Source of the DNA: CBDUQN01 sp965369375 | GTDB lineage: Bacteria; Krumholzibacteriota; Krumholzibacteriia; Krumholzibacteriales; Krumholzibacteriaceae | Direction of reading: 5' to 3' | Length of the DNA stretch: 22,139 bases | NCBI GenBank assembly: GCA_965369375.1 | Contig: CBDUQN010000051.1 | Location: 1 to 22,139, forward strand | Part shown: positions 1-8,336 of the stretch, piece by piece | How the letters are laid out: each line of letters starts with the position of its first letter | How positions within the stretch are numbered: position 1 is the first letter of the stretch | Notes under the pieces: model-generated | The model's database searches: none | What the model saw: the letters and a program-made list of their open reading frames with translations, nothing else | What the model was told of the DNA's origin: nothing | Position numbers and translations under genes: made by a program

Positions 1-367
<367 letters not shown>

Positions 368-490
368 AAAAAAATCTCATAGAGCGGAGAGCAATGCGCC
401 CTTGCTCTAATTGACGAAATAACAGATCCTTGGGTTCATACAAACCCTCGGACCCGAAGCATTTGGTTCGGGCATCGCACGCTATTTCTT

Positions 491-502
491 TTGTCAAAGA
501 GC
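491..502 (-). promoter_or_regulatory. rRNA leader boxA antitermination element
   Basis: The minus strand reads GCTCTTTGACAA. This closely matches the rrn boxA consensus TGCTCTTTAACA, the NusB/NusE (S10) loading site in rRNA leaders. It lies between the predicted transcription start (about 532) and the 16S 5' end (about 367), where a leader boxA belongs. The internal TTGACA could be mistaken for a -35 box, but no -10 follows at a suitable distance. Confidence 0.75.
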
Positions 503-538
503 GTATTTCCCCATATGGAAATTCGTTTCCAATGAGAG

Positions 539-567
539 AGTATAAGCAAAAATACCCGGGTTGTCAA
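539..567 (-). promoter_or_regulatory. rRNA promoter, sigma70-type, proximal
   Basis: On the minus strand a perfect -35 TTGACA (562-567) is followed after exactly 17 bases by TATACT (539-544), a 5/6 match to the -10 consensus. Transcription would start near 532, giving a leader of about 165 bases containing boxA. Box quality and ideal spacing make this the best sigma70 promoter in the window, as expected for an rRNA operon. Confidence 0.85.
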
Positions 568-648
568 CCCCTTTCGCGGCCTTTTTTCCAAGCACCCTTA
601 CTAATTTCATTAAAAGGGGTTACCCGGTTTCACTTTATTCTCTCACTG

Positions 649-679
649 TATATAATGCATGGGGGAGGATTTTTGTCAA
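649..679 (-). promoter_or_regulatory. Possible second (distal) rRNA promoter
   Basis: A second perfect TTGACA occurs on the minus strand at 674-679. Candidate -10 boxes are TATATA at 649-654 (19-base spacer) or ATTATA at 651-656 (17-base spacer). Tandem promoters are common upstream of rRNA operons, and the AT-rich tract above about 680 could serve as an UP element. The spacing and -10 are less good than for the proximal promoter, so this is tentative. Confidence 0.4.
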
Positions 680-872
680 CGCAATTTTGTAAAATTTTTT
701 GGGAAATTTTTGTAAAATCGATGAATTTTATGACCACTTTATCTCTAGCGGCGGCATCAGCTGCGCTTCTTGCACGGTACGTGTGTATAAAAAGGGTGGA
801 AAATATTATTGATTGTGTGTAGTTTCTTCTACAACTTTCAGCATCCTAGCCGTCCTTGAGGGAGTCACCGAG

Positions 873-2990
873 ATGCATTTTCGAACGCTCAGACGCGGTG
901 AAAAGATTTTTTTCAACACCATCCTCATCATCGTTGTCGTCCTCTTTGGAATCTCCGTAGCTGCGCTCAAGTGGTTCTCTCGAGATCTTCCATCGATGGC
1001 GAGGCTCGAAATGATAGAGCCGGCCTTGAAAACGAAGGTTCTCGCGGCCGATTACACCATCCTGCGGGAGTTTTTCGAGCAGAACCGTATACTGATGCCG
1101 CTCGATAGCATCCCACTCGATGTCCAGCGAACATTCCTCGCCGTCGAGGACCGCAGATTCTACAAGCACTTCGGCATCGACATCATCCGCATATTTTCGG
1201 CGGCTTGGCAGGACATCAAACATCGAAGAATCAAGGAGGGCGGCAGCACGATCACACAGCAGCTCTCCCGTGATCTCTTTCTGACAAAGGAACAGACGAT
1301 CCCCCGCAAGATAAAGGAGATCCTGCTTGCCTTCAGGATAGAACGGACATACTCGAAGGACGAGATCCTCGAGATGTACATCAATCAGATCTATTTCGGC
1401 GGAGGCAGCTACGGCGTAGAGGCGGCCTCGAGAAAGCTCTTCGGAAAATCGGTCACCGGGATCGAACTCCACCAGGTGGCGCTGATGGTCGCGCTTCCGA
1501 AAAATCCGGCCGGTTACAATCCTTTCAACAATCCCGAACGGGCGCTCCGGCGAAGGAATATAAATCTGGGCGCCATGCGCGAGTTCGGTGTAATCACAGA
1601 CGCACAGTACGATACCCTCAAGGCAAAGCCGCTCGATATTGTCACGCAGGAACGCCCTGACGACGATTTCGCCGGCTACTTTACCGAACATATCCGGCAG
1701 GTGCTCGAGGCGAAGTACGGCTCACGATCGATGTACCGTGACGGCTACACCGTTCTCACGACACTCGATCCGCATCTGCAGAGAGTGGCCGAGGACAGCA
1801 TGAAGACGTTTCTCGCGGAACTCGAAGCGATAGGCGGCTACGAGCTGACACGGGCGGCCTACCTGGATTCCTTAGCCGCCGGTGTCGAGCTGAGCCCCGA
1901 TTACCTCCAATCGGCCGCCGTCGCGATCGATCCCCGCAACGGACATATCAAGGTCATGATCGGCGGACGGAGCTTCAGCGAGAAGAAGTTCAACCACTCC
2001 ATCCAGGCTCAACGCCAGCCCGGTTCGGCGTTCAAAATGTTCATTTACACGACTGCTCTCGAGAACGGGTACAATCCCTCGGATATCCTTCTTGACACGC
2101 CGCTCGTCATCGAGATGCCCAACGGCGAGGTGTACAAGCCCCGAAACTTCGACGAGAAGTTCCACGGGGCGGTATCGCTCAGGCATGCGTTCAACAAGTC
2201 GATCAATGTTCCCGCGATCAAACTGCTCCGGAAGATCGGCGCGCCGTCCATCGTCAACATGGCCAAGCGCATGGGCATCAAGAGTCCGCTTCGCCCCTAC
2301 CTGTCCCTCGCCCTCGGTGCCCAAGAGGTCAACCTCCTCGAGCTCACCTCCGCGTACGGGGTGCTGGCAGCCGAGGGTATACGAGCGGAGCCGATGGCGA
2401 TCCTCAGGATAGAAGACCGCAACGGCAACGTTCTCGAGGAGTACCGCGAGTACCACGAGGAGGTGCTCAGCCCGGAGATCGCATACATCGCCACCAACAT
2501 GCTGCAAACGGTGATGAGCGACGGCACGGGACAGACGGCAAGGGCCATGGGGCTTCGCGTGCCCTGCGCCGGAAAGACGGGCACGACGGACGATTACGGC
2601 GACGGCTGGTTCATAGGCTTTACACCGGAGCTCGTCGTGGGCGTTTGGACCGGATTCAGTCACCGGGTGATTCCGATGGGGCGGAACAAGACGGGCGCCA
2701 GGGTCGCGCTGCCTCTCTGGGTGGATATCATGAGAGGGGCGTACCCCTCGAACCGGGGACCGGATTTCGAGCGCCCGCCGGGTATCACGGAAGCAATTAT
2801 TTGCGGGGAATCGGGACTCATCGGAACGCCGTACTGCAAAGACGTGCGGCGGGAGATCTTCATCGAGGGCATGGAACCTTCCCGCCAGTGCGACCTGCAC
2901 CGGGTGAGTCCGTACGATCTCCTCGATCCCGACAAGGACTTTCGCGAGCTCGACAAGGAAACATACCGGGATCGCACGATCCCCGACTAA
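873..2990 (+). CDS. Class A penicillin-binding protein (PBP1A-like transglycosylase/transpeptidase)
   Basis: Bifunctional peptidoglycan synthase of 705 aa, anchored in the inner membrane with its catalytic domains in the periplasm. One membrane segment spans about residues 13-32. The GT51 glycosyltransferase domain follows (about 55-230), with the motif VEDRRFYKHFG holding the catalytic Glu92 and GGSTITQQL at 123-131. The transpeptidase domain carries SAFK (nucleophile Ser385, Lys388), SIN (443-445) and KTGT (568-571). All key residues are present, so both activities should work. The ATG at 873 is preferred over the TTG at 813 because GAGGGAG (858-864) lies 8 bases upstream and the resulting N-terminus is a normal basic stretch plus anchor. 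The gene is divergent from the rRNA operon and convergent with deoC. The short C-terminal extension after the transpeptidase domain has four cysteines, unusual but not unknown in this family. Confidence 0.95.
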   Translation: MHFRTLRRGEKIFFNTILIIVVVLFGISVAALKWFSRDLPSMARLEMIEPALKTKVLAADYTILREFFEQNRILMPLDSIPLDVQRTFLAVEDRRFYKHFGIDIIRIFSAAWQDIKHRRIKEGGSTITQQLSRDLFLTKEQTIPRKIKEILLAFRIERTYSKDEILEMYINQIYFGGGSYGVEAASRKLFGKSVTGIELHQVALMVALPKNPAGYNPFNNPERALRRRNINLGAMREFGVITDAQYDTLKAKPLDIVTQERPDDDFAGYFTEHIRQVLEAKYGSRSMYRDGYTVLTTLDPHLQRVAEDSMKTFLAELEAIGGYELTRAAYLDSLAAGVELSPDYLQSAAVAIDPRNGHIKVMIGGRSFSEKKFNHSIQAQRQPGSAFKMFIYTTALENGYNPSDILLDTPLVIEMPNGEVYKPRNFDEKFHGAVSLRHAFNKSINVPAIKLLRKIGAPSIVNMAKRMGIKSPLRPYLSLALGAQEVNLLELTSAYGVLAAEGIRAEPMAILRIEDRNGNVLEEYREYHEEVLSPEIAYIATNMLQTVMSDGTGQTARAMGLRVPCAGKTGTTDDYGDGWFIGFTPELVVGVWTGFSHRVIPMGRNKTGARVALPLWVDIMRGAYPSNRGPDFERPPGITEAIICGESGLIGTPYCKDVRREIFIEGMEPSRQCDLHRVSPYDLLDPDKDFRELDKETYRDRTIPD

Positions 2991-3062
2991 CGCACCGCGC
3001 CGCTCCCGCACCACCTGCTCCGCCACAACGTGTACACATAAATTAATCGCCGCGTCTCACCA

Positions 3063-3728
3063 CTATTTCGATGAACGCCATTCTTCCATTATCTGCACAC
3101 CCGCACTCGTGCCGATCCGGTTTGCCCCGGCTTCGACGAGCTCCCGCGCAAACTGCGCCGAACGTATACCGGCCGACGCTTTGACGCCGAAGTCTTCTCC
3201 CACCGTTTGCCGCATGATCGCGACATCCTCCACCCGGGCGCCCGGCGGACCGAATCCGGTCGATGTCTTTACAAAGCGCGCGCCGGCCTCCATCGCGATC
3301 CGGCACGCGGTTATTTTTTCCTCGTCGGAGAGCAGGGCCGCCTCGATGATGACCTTGACAAGCGCTCCGTCACCGCATGCTTGAACGACGCGGCCTATAT
3401 CACCACGAACAAATTCCATGTCACCAGACTTCACTGCACCGATATTGATGACCATATCGATCTCGTGCGCGCCGGCGGAAACCGCTCTTCCCGCTTCGAA
3501 CGCCTTGGTCTGCGTATCAACGGCGCCGAGCGGGAAACCGGCTATGGAACAGACCTTGATATCGGTACCCTCGAGCTCGGCGGCGACGAGGGAAACATAG
3601 TGCGTATTGATGCACACGGAGTAGAAGCCGTGCCGAACCGCCTCCCTGCAGACGCCGCGTATATCGTCGGGGGTGGCCTCCGGCTTGAGAATCGTATGAT
3701 CGATCATCCTGTTGAGCTCGATGCCCAT
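3063..3728 (-). CDS. deoC: Deoxyribose-phosphate aldolase
   Basis: Cytosolic class I aldolase that splits 2-deoxyribose-5-phosphate into glyceraldehyde-3-phosphate and acetaldehyde, the last step of deoxyribonucleoside breakdown. It is 221 aa, normal for short bacterial DeoC proteins. The Schiff-base lysine lies in FVKTSTGF (Lys154), the second active-site lysine in KASAGIR (Lys183) and the catalytic aspartate in EIDMVIN (Asp91). The opening IDHTILKP is also typical. ATG at 3728 is chosen over the adjacent TTG at 3731 because GGAG then sits 6 bases upstream. It is the last gene of the minus-strand cluster, 17 bases after phosphopentomutase, which supplies its substrate. I see no convincing terminator in the 72 bases between it and the convergent PBP gene. 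Confidence 0.95.
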   Translation of the reverse strand: MGIELNRMIDHTILKPEATPDDIRGVCREAVRHGFYSVCINTHYVSLVAAELEGTDIKVCSIAGFPLGAVDTQTKAFEAGRAVSAGAHEIDMVINIGAVKSGDMEFVRGDIGRVVQACGDGALVKVIIEAALLSDEEKITACRIAMEAGARFVKTSTGFGPPGARVEDVAIMRQTVGEDFGVKASAGIRSAQFARELVEAGANRIGTSAGVQIMEEWRSSK

Positions 3729-3745
3729 CAACGGCTCCTTCCTCT

Positions 3746-4942
3746 TTAGTGCGCTATCAGTTCAAGAAAGCTGTTTCCCGTTTTAATGCCGGTGCCGAAG
3801 AATTCAGCCAGCGTCGCCGCGAGATCTGAAAATGCGGTCCTCGTTCCCAGAGATGTTCCACGCTGCGTCCCGACGATCTTCGCGAGTATCGGCACATATT
3901 CGCGCGTATGATCACTTCCGCCGTGTGTCGGATCGCACCCGTGATCGGCGGTTATGCAGAATAGCGTGCCGGATTCGAGGAGGCCGATCAGGCTATCGAG
4001 CCAGCCGTCCACCCTTTCGAGACCCCGGGCGTAGGCAGCGGCATCCCTCCTGTGCCCCCACCGCATGTCGAAATCGATCAGGTTGACTAAGAGAAACGAA
4101 AAACGGTTTCCGGCGCGGATGAAATCCGATGCGAGTTTCATCGCCTCATCGTTCCCGTGCGCCTGCAGAATCGTATCGATGCCCCTGCTGGAAAAGAGGT
4201 CGTGGATCTTTCCCACTGTCACAACGCGGTACCCGCTTCTCGACAGGATATCGAGGAGCGTATCGGCGGGTGGCGTTAACGCGAAATCACGCCGCGCGGC
4301 GGTCCTCTTGAAATTTCCCGCTTCACCGGCAAAGGGACGGGCTATCACACGCGCCACGTGATGTGATCGCACGAGTATCCCCCGCGCCGTCCGGCAGAGG
4401 CGATAGAGCTCCCCGAGCGGCATGACATCCTCATGCACCGCTATCTGGAAGACACTGTCGGCCGACGTATAGACGATCGGCCTTCCTGTTCGAAGATGTT
4501 CCGGTCCCAGCTCCTCTATGATTTCGGTGCCCGACGCCGGTTTGTTGCCGAGAACCCCGCACCCGATCATTCGTTCGAATTGATCGATTATCCCGTGCGG
4601 AAATCCGTCTGGATAGGTCGGGAAGGATTCGGTGAGGGGACAGCCCATGAGCTCCCAGTGCCCGCTGATGGAATCCTTTCCCGGCGAGACCTCCGCCATC
4701 CTGCCCCACGATGCAATCGCGTTATCGAGAGGCTCTACACCTCTTATGGATGTGATATTGCCGAGCCCGAAACTCTCGAGCGCAGGCACGCGCAACCCGC
4801 CGGCGGCACGAGACGCGTGAGCGATCGAGTTCGTCCCCGCGTCCCCGTAATCTCCCGCGTCGGGCAGGGCGCCTACACCGACACCGTCGAGTATAATCAC
4901 GACTGCGCGGAGGTTATTCTTTTCGATTGAAGTGCGAGACAC
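3746..4942 (-). CDS. deoB: Phosphopentomutase
   Basis: Interconverts (deoxy)ribose-1-phosphate and (deoxy)ribose-5-phosphate, linking nucleoside phosphorylase products to DeoC or the pentose phosphate pathway. At 398 aa it has the usual length. It belongs to the alkaline-phosphatase-like metalloenzymes: the metal-binding Asp is in LDGVGVGALPDAG (Asp19), and later metal ligands lie in DFDMRWGHRRD and ADHGCDPTHGGSDHTRE. The motif around the phosphorylated residue reads GKDSISGHWE, whereas characterised enzymes usually have GKDT-x-TGHWE, so Ser91 probably takes the place of the phospho-threonine. The start is GTG at 4942. No Shine-Dalgarno is visible close to it (the nearest AGGAG is about 40 bases upstream), so the exact start is less certain than the gene. 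It is followed by deoC, 17 bases downstream. Confidence 0.95.
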   Translation of the reverse strand: MSRTSIEKNNLRAVVIILDGVGVGALPDAGDYGDAGTNSIAHASRAAGGLRVPALESFGLGNITSIRGVEPLDNAIASWGRMAEVSPGKDSISGHWELMGCPLTESFPTYPDGFPHGIIDQFERMIGCGVLGNKPASGTEIIEELGPEHLRTGRPIVYTSADSVFQIAVHEDVMPLGELYRLCRTARGILVRSHHVARVIARPFAGEAGNFKRTAARRDFALTPPADTLLDILSRSGYRVVTVGKIHDLFSSRGIDTILQAHGNDEAMKLASDFIRAGNRFSFLLVNLIDFDMRWGHRRDAAAYARGLERVDGWLDSLIGLLESGTLFCITADHGCDPTHGGSDHTREYVPILAKIVGTQRGTSLGTRTAFSDLAATLAEFFGTGIKTGNSFLELIAH

Positions 4943-4991
4943 GGTATATTTGTGAATATCGCTTTGCGTTAGTCCGAGAATCTCCTGGTGC

Positions 4992-5009
4992 AGCGGCCTT
5001 TCAGCCGCT
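4992..5009 (-). other. Small hairpin at the alr stop codon
   Basis: AGCGGC (4992-4997) and GCCGCT (5004-5009) form a 6-bp GC stem with a 6-base loop that overlaps the alr stop codon. There is no T-tract on either side, so it is unlikely to be an intrinsic terminator. In the 65-base alr-deoB gap it could be an mRNA processing or stabilising structure. Chance is also possible. Confidence 0.35.
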
Positions 5010-6174
5010 ACGCGTTCTCATGGACACCGAGAAGTGTCTTCATACTATCGATCTTGCCTTTATATAAATATATCCTCACAACCCGCTTGCTGATACGGCA
5101 AAGAACCTCGTAATTCAGCGTGCCGGTCCACTTCGCCACATCATCAGCACTGATTTCCGCGTCGCCCTGACGGCCGAAAATCACCACCTCTTCGCCAACC
5201 CGAGGATGCGGGAAACCCGAGAGATCGATCATCGTCATATCCATCGTCACTCTGCCGATAATGGGAACCCTCTTACCGTGGTAGAGAACATATCCGACAT
5301 TGGAAAGCTGATGGCTCAGACCGTGACCGTACCCGACCGGTATTATCCCCATCTTCATGGGTTTGGATGTGATAAACGTCCTCCCGTAACTGATGCTCGC
5401 CCCGGCGGGCATGTCACGAACGAGCACGAGCTTCGTCTTGAAACTCATGACCGCAGTGACATCGATCCTTTCCTCGAGGATAACGGACGGAACGTGGCCG
5501 TATACAAGAAGCCCCGGTCTGATCATATTGAAATGAGACTGGGGAAAGTTGAGCACGGCGCCGCTGTTGGCGCAGTGAACATACTCGAACGTGATACCGA
5601 GCCGACTGCATTCATCGACTATCGACGTGAATGTATTTATCTGTTCCTCGGTGAAATCAGTATCGTTGTCCGAAGCCGGAAAATGAGTGAATATCCCCTC
5701 GACGTGCAGATACTCGAGCCCCTTTATTCTCCGAATAGCCTCGAACGCCTGCCCCTGCGGCAGACCGGCCCGCCCCATTCCCGTATCCACCTCTACATGC
5801 AGCGTGCAGGGAGTACCTATCCTCTTCGCTGCGCACGAAGCTTCAAGGGCGAAATCGTAGCTCGACGCGGTTACGGCGAGATCGTTTTCAAGAACGGCAT
5901 CGAGCTCCTCGGGCAGAACGGGACTCAGGATGAGAATCGGAAGCTTAATGCCCGCCTGCCTGAGCTCCTTTCCCTCGTCGCATGTCGCGACGCCGAGCAT
6001 GTTGACGCCGCAGTTCTCGGCGAACCGCGATGTTCGCACGGATCCGTGACCGTAGGCGTCCGCTTTCACTACGAGCAGAAGGCGGACATCGGATCTCAGC
6101 AGACCCCGTATGGTCTCGATATTCCACTTCAGAGCGTCGAGGTCAACCTCGACCCATGCAGGAAACTTTTCCAT
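5008..6174 (-). CDS. alr: Alanine racemase (PLP-dependent)
   Basis: Converts L-alanine to D-alanine for peptidoglycan synthesis, in the cytosol, with pyridoxal phosphate. It is 388 aa, the normal size. The PLP-binding lysine is in VVKADAYGHG (Lys37), and the second catalytic base, Tyr263, is in SISYGRTF. The MIRPGLLVYG stretch (217-226) and the C-terminal GRVTMDMTMIDL stretch are standard family signatures. The start is ATG at 6174, in the TGATG overlap with the stop codon of the upstream nuclease gene, so translation is probably coupled. The in-frame GTG directly before it is an alternative that adds one residue. The gene sits between the YhaM-like gene and deoB rather than with cell-wall genes. 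Confidence 0.96.
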   Translation of the reverse strand: MEKFPAWVEVDLDALKWNIETIRGLLRSDVRLLLVVKADAYGHGSVRTSRFAENCGVNMLGVATCDEGKELRQAGIKLPILILSPVLPEELDAVLENDLAVTASSYDFALEASCAAKRIGTPCTLHVEVDTGMGRAGLPQGQAFEAIRRIKGLEYLHVEGIFTHFPASDNDTDFTEEQINTFTSIVDECSRLGITFEYVHCANSGAVLNFPQSHFNMIRPGLLVYGHVPSVILEERIDVTAVMSFKTKLVLVRDMPAGASISYGRTFITSKPMKMGIIPVGYGHGLSHQLSNVGYVLYHGKRVPIIGRVTMDMTMIDLSGFPHPRVGEEVVIFGRQGDAEISADDVAKWTGTLNYEVLCRISKRVVRIYLYKGKIDSMKTLLGVHENA

Positions 6175-7148
6175 CACCCGCCCCCGTTATCTTCTTCCTC
6201 TTGTCCGTAAGCGCCTTCTCGTCTGCGGTAGATAAATCTATCGAGGAGCCTCACGTACTCGGTCCAATTCCCATCTTCTGAACCGCTCTTGACGAGCACC
6301 TGTAACGTGCCCCTGACCTGGGCATCCATGTTATCGATATAGTGCAGCAGGAGCGCTTCTACGGTCATTGGCACAACGGGAGATCCGTTCTCGAGCGATC
6401 CATGATGACTCAGGATCATGTGTTTGAGTTCGAGTTTCAGGTGATCGGGAAAAGACTCCATTCCGGTGAGATAGCTCTCGAGCATTTCGAATCCGAGCGC
6501 TATATGCCCGAGAAGCCGCCCCTCGTCGGAATAATCGATATGGTTTGTAAGGGCGAGTTCCTCGAGTTTGCCGATGTCGTGCAGCAGCACGCCTGCAATG
6601 AGGAGATCACGATTAACCGAATCATAAATTTCCGCTGTTCGAAGCGCAATTTGGACCATATCATGGATATGCTCGGCGAGCCCGCCGACATACGCATGAT
6701 GCCAGCCCTTTGCGGCGGGAGCCTTCTGAAAGATCTTCTTGAAGCCTTCATCCTCAAAAACGGCTTGAAGGAGCCCCCGCAGATGCTCGTCATTCACCGA
6801 AGCAATCACCTTGAGAAGTGCATCGTACACCTGATCCGCCGGTTTCGGCGATACCGGCAGAAACTCCGATGGATCGAATTCGCCTCTATCGAGCTTTTTC
6901 ATTGTGCTAACCTTCAGCTGAAGCGATCCCTGGTAATCCTGAATCTCGCCTCTCACTCGAACGATGTCGTTTACGCGAATCCCGGATTCGATCTCGGCGG
7001 GCGGATCCCACAGAACGCCGTTGAGCCACCCCTCACGATCCGAAAACTTAAAAAGGAGGAATTTTCCGCCGCTGAAATCCCTCCTGACCTTCTTTGCCAC
7101 TACCATTACCTTGTCCACCCTGTCCCCCACCTTCGGCACACCCTGCAT
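6174..7148 (-). CDS. YhaM-like 3'-5' exoribonuclease (OB-fold plus HD domain)
   Basis: Predicted cytosolic nuclease that trims RNA or single-stranded DNA 3' ends, by similarity to the YhaM family. It is 324 aa against about 314 in Bacillus YhaM. Residues about 5-85 form an OB nucleic-acid-binding fold. The HD phosphohydrolase domain follows (about 145-300), with WHHAYVGGLAEH (149-160), LLHDIGK holding His190-Asp191, and a later HHGS motif, all metal ligands. Start: AGGAGG at 7156-7161 lies 7 bases before ATG 7148; ATG 7151 directly upstream is nearly as good. The longer frame reaching back to 7262 has no ribosome binding site and lacks family-like sequence. It leads the minus-strand cluster with alr, deoB and deoC. 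Its exact substrate is not shown by the sequence. Confidence 0.88.
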   Translation of the reverse strand: MQGVPKVGDRVDKVMVVAKKVRRDFSGGKFLLFKFSDREGWLNGVLWDPPAEIESGIRVNDIVRVRGEIQDYQGSLQLKVSTMKKLDRGEFDPSEFLPVSPKPADQVYDALLKVIASVNDEHLRGLLQAVFEDEGFKKIFQKAPAAKGWHHAYVGGLAEHIHDMVQIALRTAEIYDSVNRDLLIAGVLLHDIGKLEELALTNHIDYSDEGRLLGHIALGFEMLESYLTGMESFPDHLKLELKHMILSHHGSLENGSPVVPMTVEALLLHYIDNMDAQVRGTLQVLVKSGSEDGNWTEYVRLLDRFIYRRREGAYGQEEEDNGGG

Positions 7149-7300
7149 CATCACTCCTCCTGATAGCGCTTCATCTACGGATTTTTGATACCCTAATCCA
7201 GATATTGCCGCCCGGTCAAGCGGAATCAACCCGGATCTCCATGCACACCGATGCACCGACAATCGGGATCAGGCATGCAGCAGAAACTCCGGCAAGCGCC

Positions 7301-7331
7301 AAAAAAAAGTGCGGCTCGATCGAACCGCACT
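7301..7331 (-). terminator. Rho-independent terminator after the 7360-8145 lipoprotein gene
   Basis: On the minus strand, AGTGCGG and CCGCACT flank the self-complementary centre TCGATCGA, and the stem (7308-7331) runs straight into eight T residues (A-run 7301-7308 on the plus strand). It begins 29 bases after the lipoprotein stop codon. It separates that transcript from the yhaM-like cluster downstream, which therefore needs its own promoter somewhere in 7152-7300. I found no strong promoter boxes there. Confidence 0.9.
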
Positions 7332-7359
7332 GTCTGATTCAATAAGAAAACGAACGGCC

Positions 7360-8145
7360 TTAGCCTGTTGTTACGATATGCCTGCTGTATCTGACAAACT
7401 CGAGTTTGACCTTGCCGCCGATCTTTGTCTTGTCGCGGTAGCTCCTCGAAGTCGTCGGCCGCCCGCCAAAGCTGACACCACCATCGAAGTAGAGATTCTC
7501 GTTGATGAGCGCCTTTAGAATGAGCATTATCTCATCGTTTGGTTCTTCGAGGATGAAACGAACGTTCTTCAAGTGAAGCATGTAGGCCATCTTCGTCTCG
7601 TTGTTCGGCATCAAGACTTCTTCGTACGCTAATTTGCTATTGCCGACGAGGAACCTTTTATTGAAAATCGGCTTCAGTTTCAATACGTTCGGTGTCAGTA
7701 CATCGAGGTCGATCTCTAAATAATCGTCGGTTGGATATTCCGTTCCCTTCAGGAGAACGGGAAAGATTACGTCGTAATTCTCGCCGACAATTACCGTATC
7801 GGTGCCGGCGGTCACCCAATCGACGGTAAAATAGATGCGAGGATTGAACATTTTGCGTGCGCCTACGACATATTTTCCACCCATCATACCGGCCATTCTG
7901 CTCTCGATATTGTGACCGGAGAAAAACTCTATGAGGTTCCCTTCGCGCACGAGCGCCAAATGCTTGTGTGCAGCAATAAATTTCGGTGAATCAAAGCTGT
8001 ACTTGAAACCCGGGCTGAGAAGATCTCCGCGAGTGGCTTCCCTCAGTGTTGTCAAAATATAAGTCTCCTCGATATTGCCGCCGCAGCCAGCCAGGATCCC
8101 GGTCAGCAGGATCGCGATCAGGAGTGTCACGAGTACTCTCGACAT
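7360..8145 (-). CDS. Lipoprotein of unknown function
   Basis: A 261-aa predicted lipoprotein that I do not recognise. The N-terminus is a basic start, a hydrophobic stretch and the lipobox LAGC, with lipidated Cys21 followed by Gly-Gly, so it should be exported and membrane-anchored. The mature part looks beta-rich with mixed charge and has no repeats, metal motifs or further membrane segments. Two stretches, DVIFPVLLKGTEYP and the closing VKLEFVRYSRHIV, read like amphipathic beta-strands. The ATG at 8145 has AAAGGAG 7 bases upstream. The gene has its own strong terminator (7301-7331) and a possible promoter at 8238-8266, so it is probably a single-gene unit downstream of the metallophosphatase-like lipoprotein. 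No function should be assigned from sequence alone. Confidence 0.85.
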   Translation of the reverse strand: MSRVLVTLLIAILLTGILAGCGGNIEETYILTTLREATRGDLLSPGFKYSFDSPKFIAAHKHLALVREGNLIEFFSGHNIESRMAGMMGGKYVVGARKMFNPRIYFTVDWVTAGTDTVIVGENYDVIFPVLLKGTEYPTDDYLEIDLDVLTPNVLKLKPIFNKRFLVGNSKLAYEEVLMPNNETKMAYMLHLKNVRFILEEPNDEIMLILKALINENLYFDGGVSFGGRPTTSRSYRDKTKIGGKVKLEFVRYSRHIVTTG

Positions 8146-8237
8146 GTACGAACTCCTTTGATAAAAGTGAACTAACCCACCCTCTTATCATCCACGAAAA
8201 GAATGCCCCGTGTGAATGAAACATGTTCTACCGTTGT

Positions 8238-8266
8238 AACTTAATACGCTCCTATAGCGATGTCAA
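8238..8266 (-). promoter_or_regulatory. Possible promoter for the 7360-8145 lipoprotein gene
   Basis: On the minus strand a perfect TTGACA (8261-8266) is followed after 17 bases by TAAGTT (8238-8243), only a 3/6 match to the -10 box. It lies in the AT-rich gap about 90 bases before the lipoprotein start. The -35 and spacing are good but the -10 is weak. Confidence 0.35.
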
Positions 8267-8336
8267 TCATAAATTGATTTCGTGACGAGGGGCGTTTCGT
8301 TCCCGCGGCGCAGGAGGCGCGGCGGGGCGGAAATTG

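Larger units (their letters stand above)
368..872. other. Divergent regulatory region between the rRNA operon and the PBP gene
   Basis: About 500 bases without a convincing gene. On the minus strand it holds the 16S leader, boxA and one or two promoters, each listed separately. Between about 660 and 800 it is clearly AT-richer than its surroundings, with runs of A and T that could act as UP-element DNA for the rRNA promoters. On the plus strand, TATAAT at 651-656 and TATAAA at 786-791 are possible -10 boxes for the PBP gene, but neither has a good -35 at 17 bases. The reading frame open from 430 to 822 covers the rRNA leader and promoters and has no protein-like character. Confidence 0.6.

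Noticed and set aside
430..822. 130-aa open frame on the plus strand upstream of the PBP gene
   Set aside because: It covers the rRNA leader, boxA and promoters, has odd composition and no ribosome binding site.
846..1691. Long minus-strand frame inside the PBP gene
   Set aside because: Shadow of the PBP coding sequence, whose catalytic motifs are all intact on the plus strand.
1872..3026. 384-aa minus-strand frame over the second half of the PBP gene
   Set aside because: Arg/His-rich shadow with no recognisable motif; the plus-strand transpeptidase motifs explain the sequence.
2991..3062. Terminator between the convergent PBP and deoC genes
   Set aside because: Only the small palindrome GTGTACAC is visible; no stem plus T-tract.
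5206..6210. 334-aa plus-strand frame opposite alr
   Set aside because: Antisense shadow; alr has complete PLP and catalytic motifs.
6342..7163. 273-aa plus-strand frame opposite the YhaM-like gene
   Set aside because: Antisense shadow of the OB/HD protein, with no signal or ribosome binding site.
8285..8336. GC-rich stretch after the metallophosphatase-like gene as a terminator
   Set aside because: Only short, interrupted complementarity and no T-run on the minus strand.
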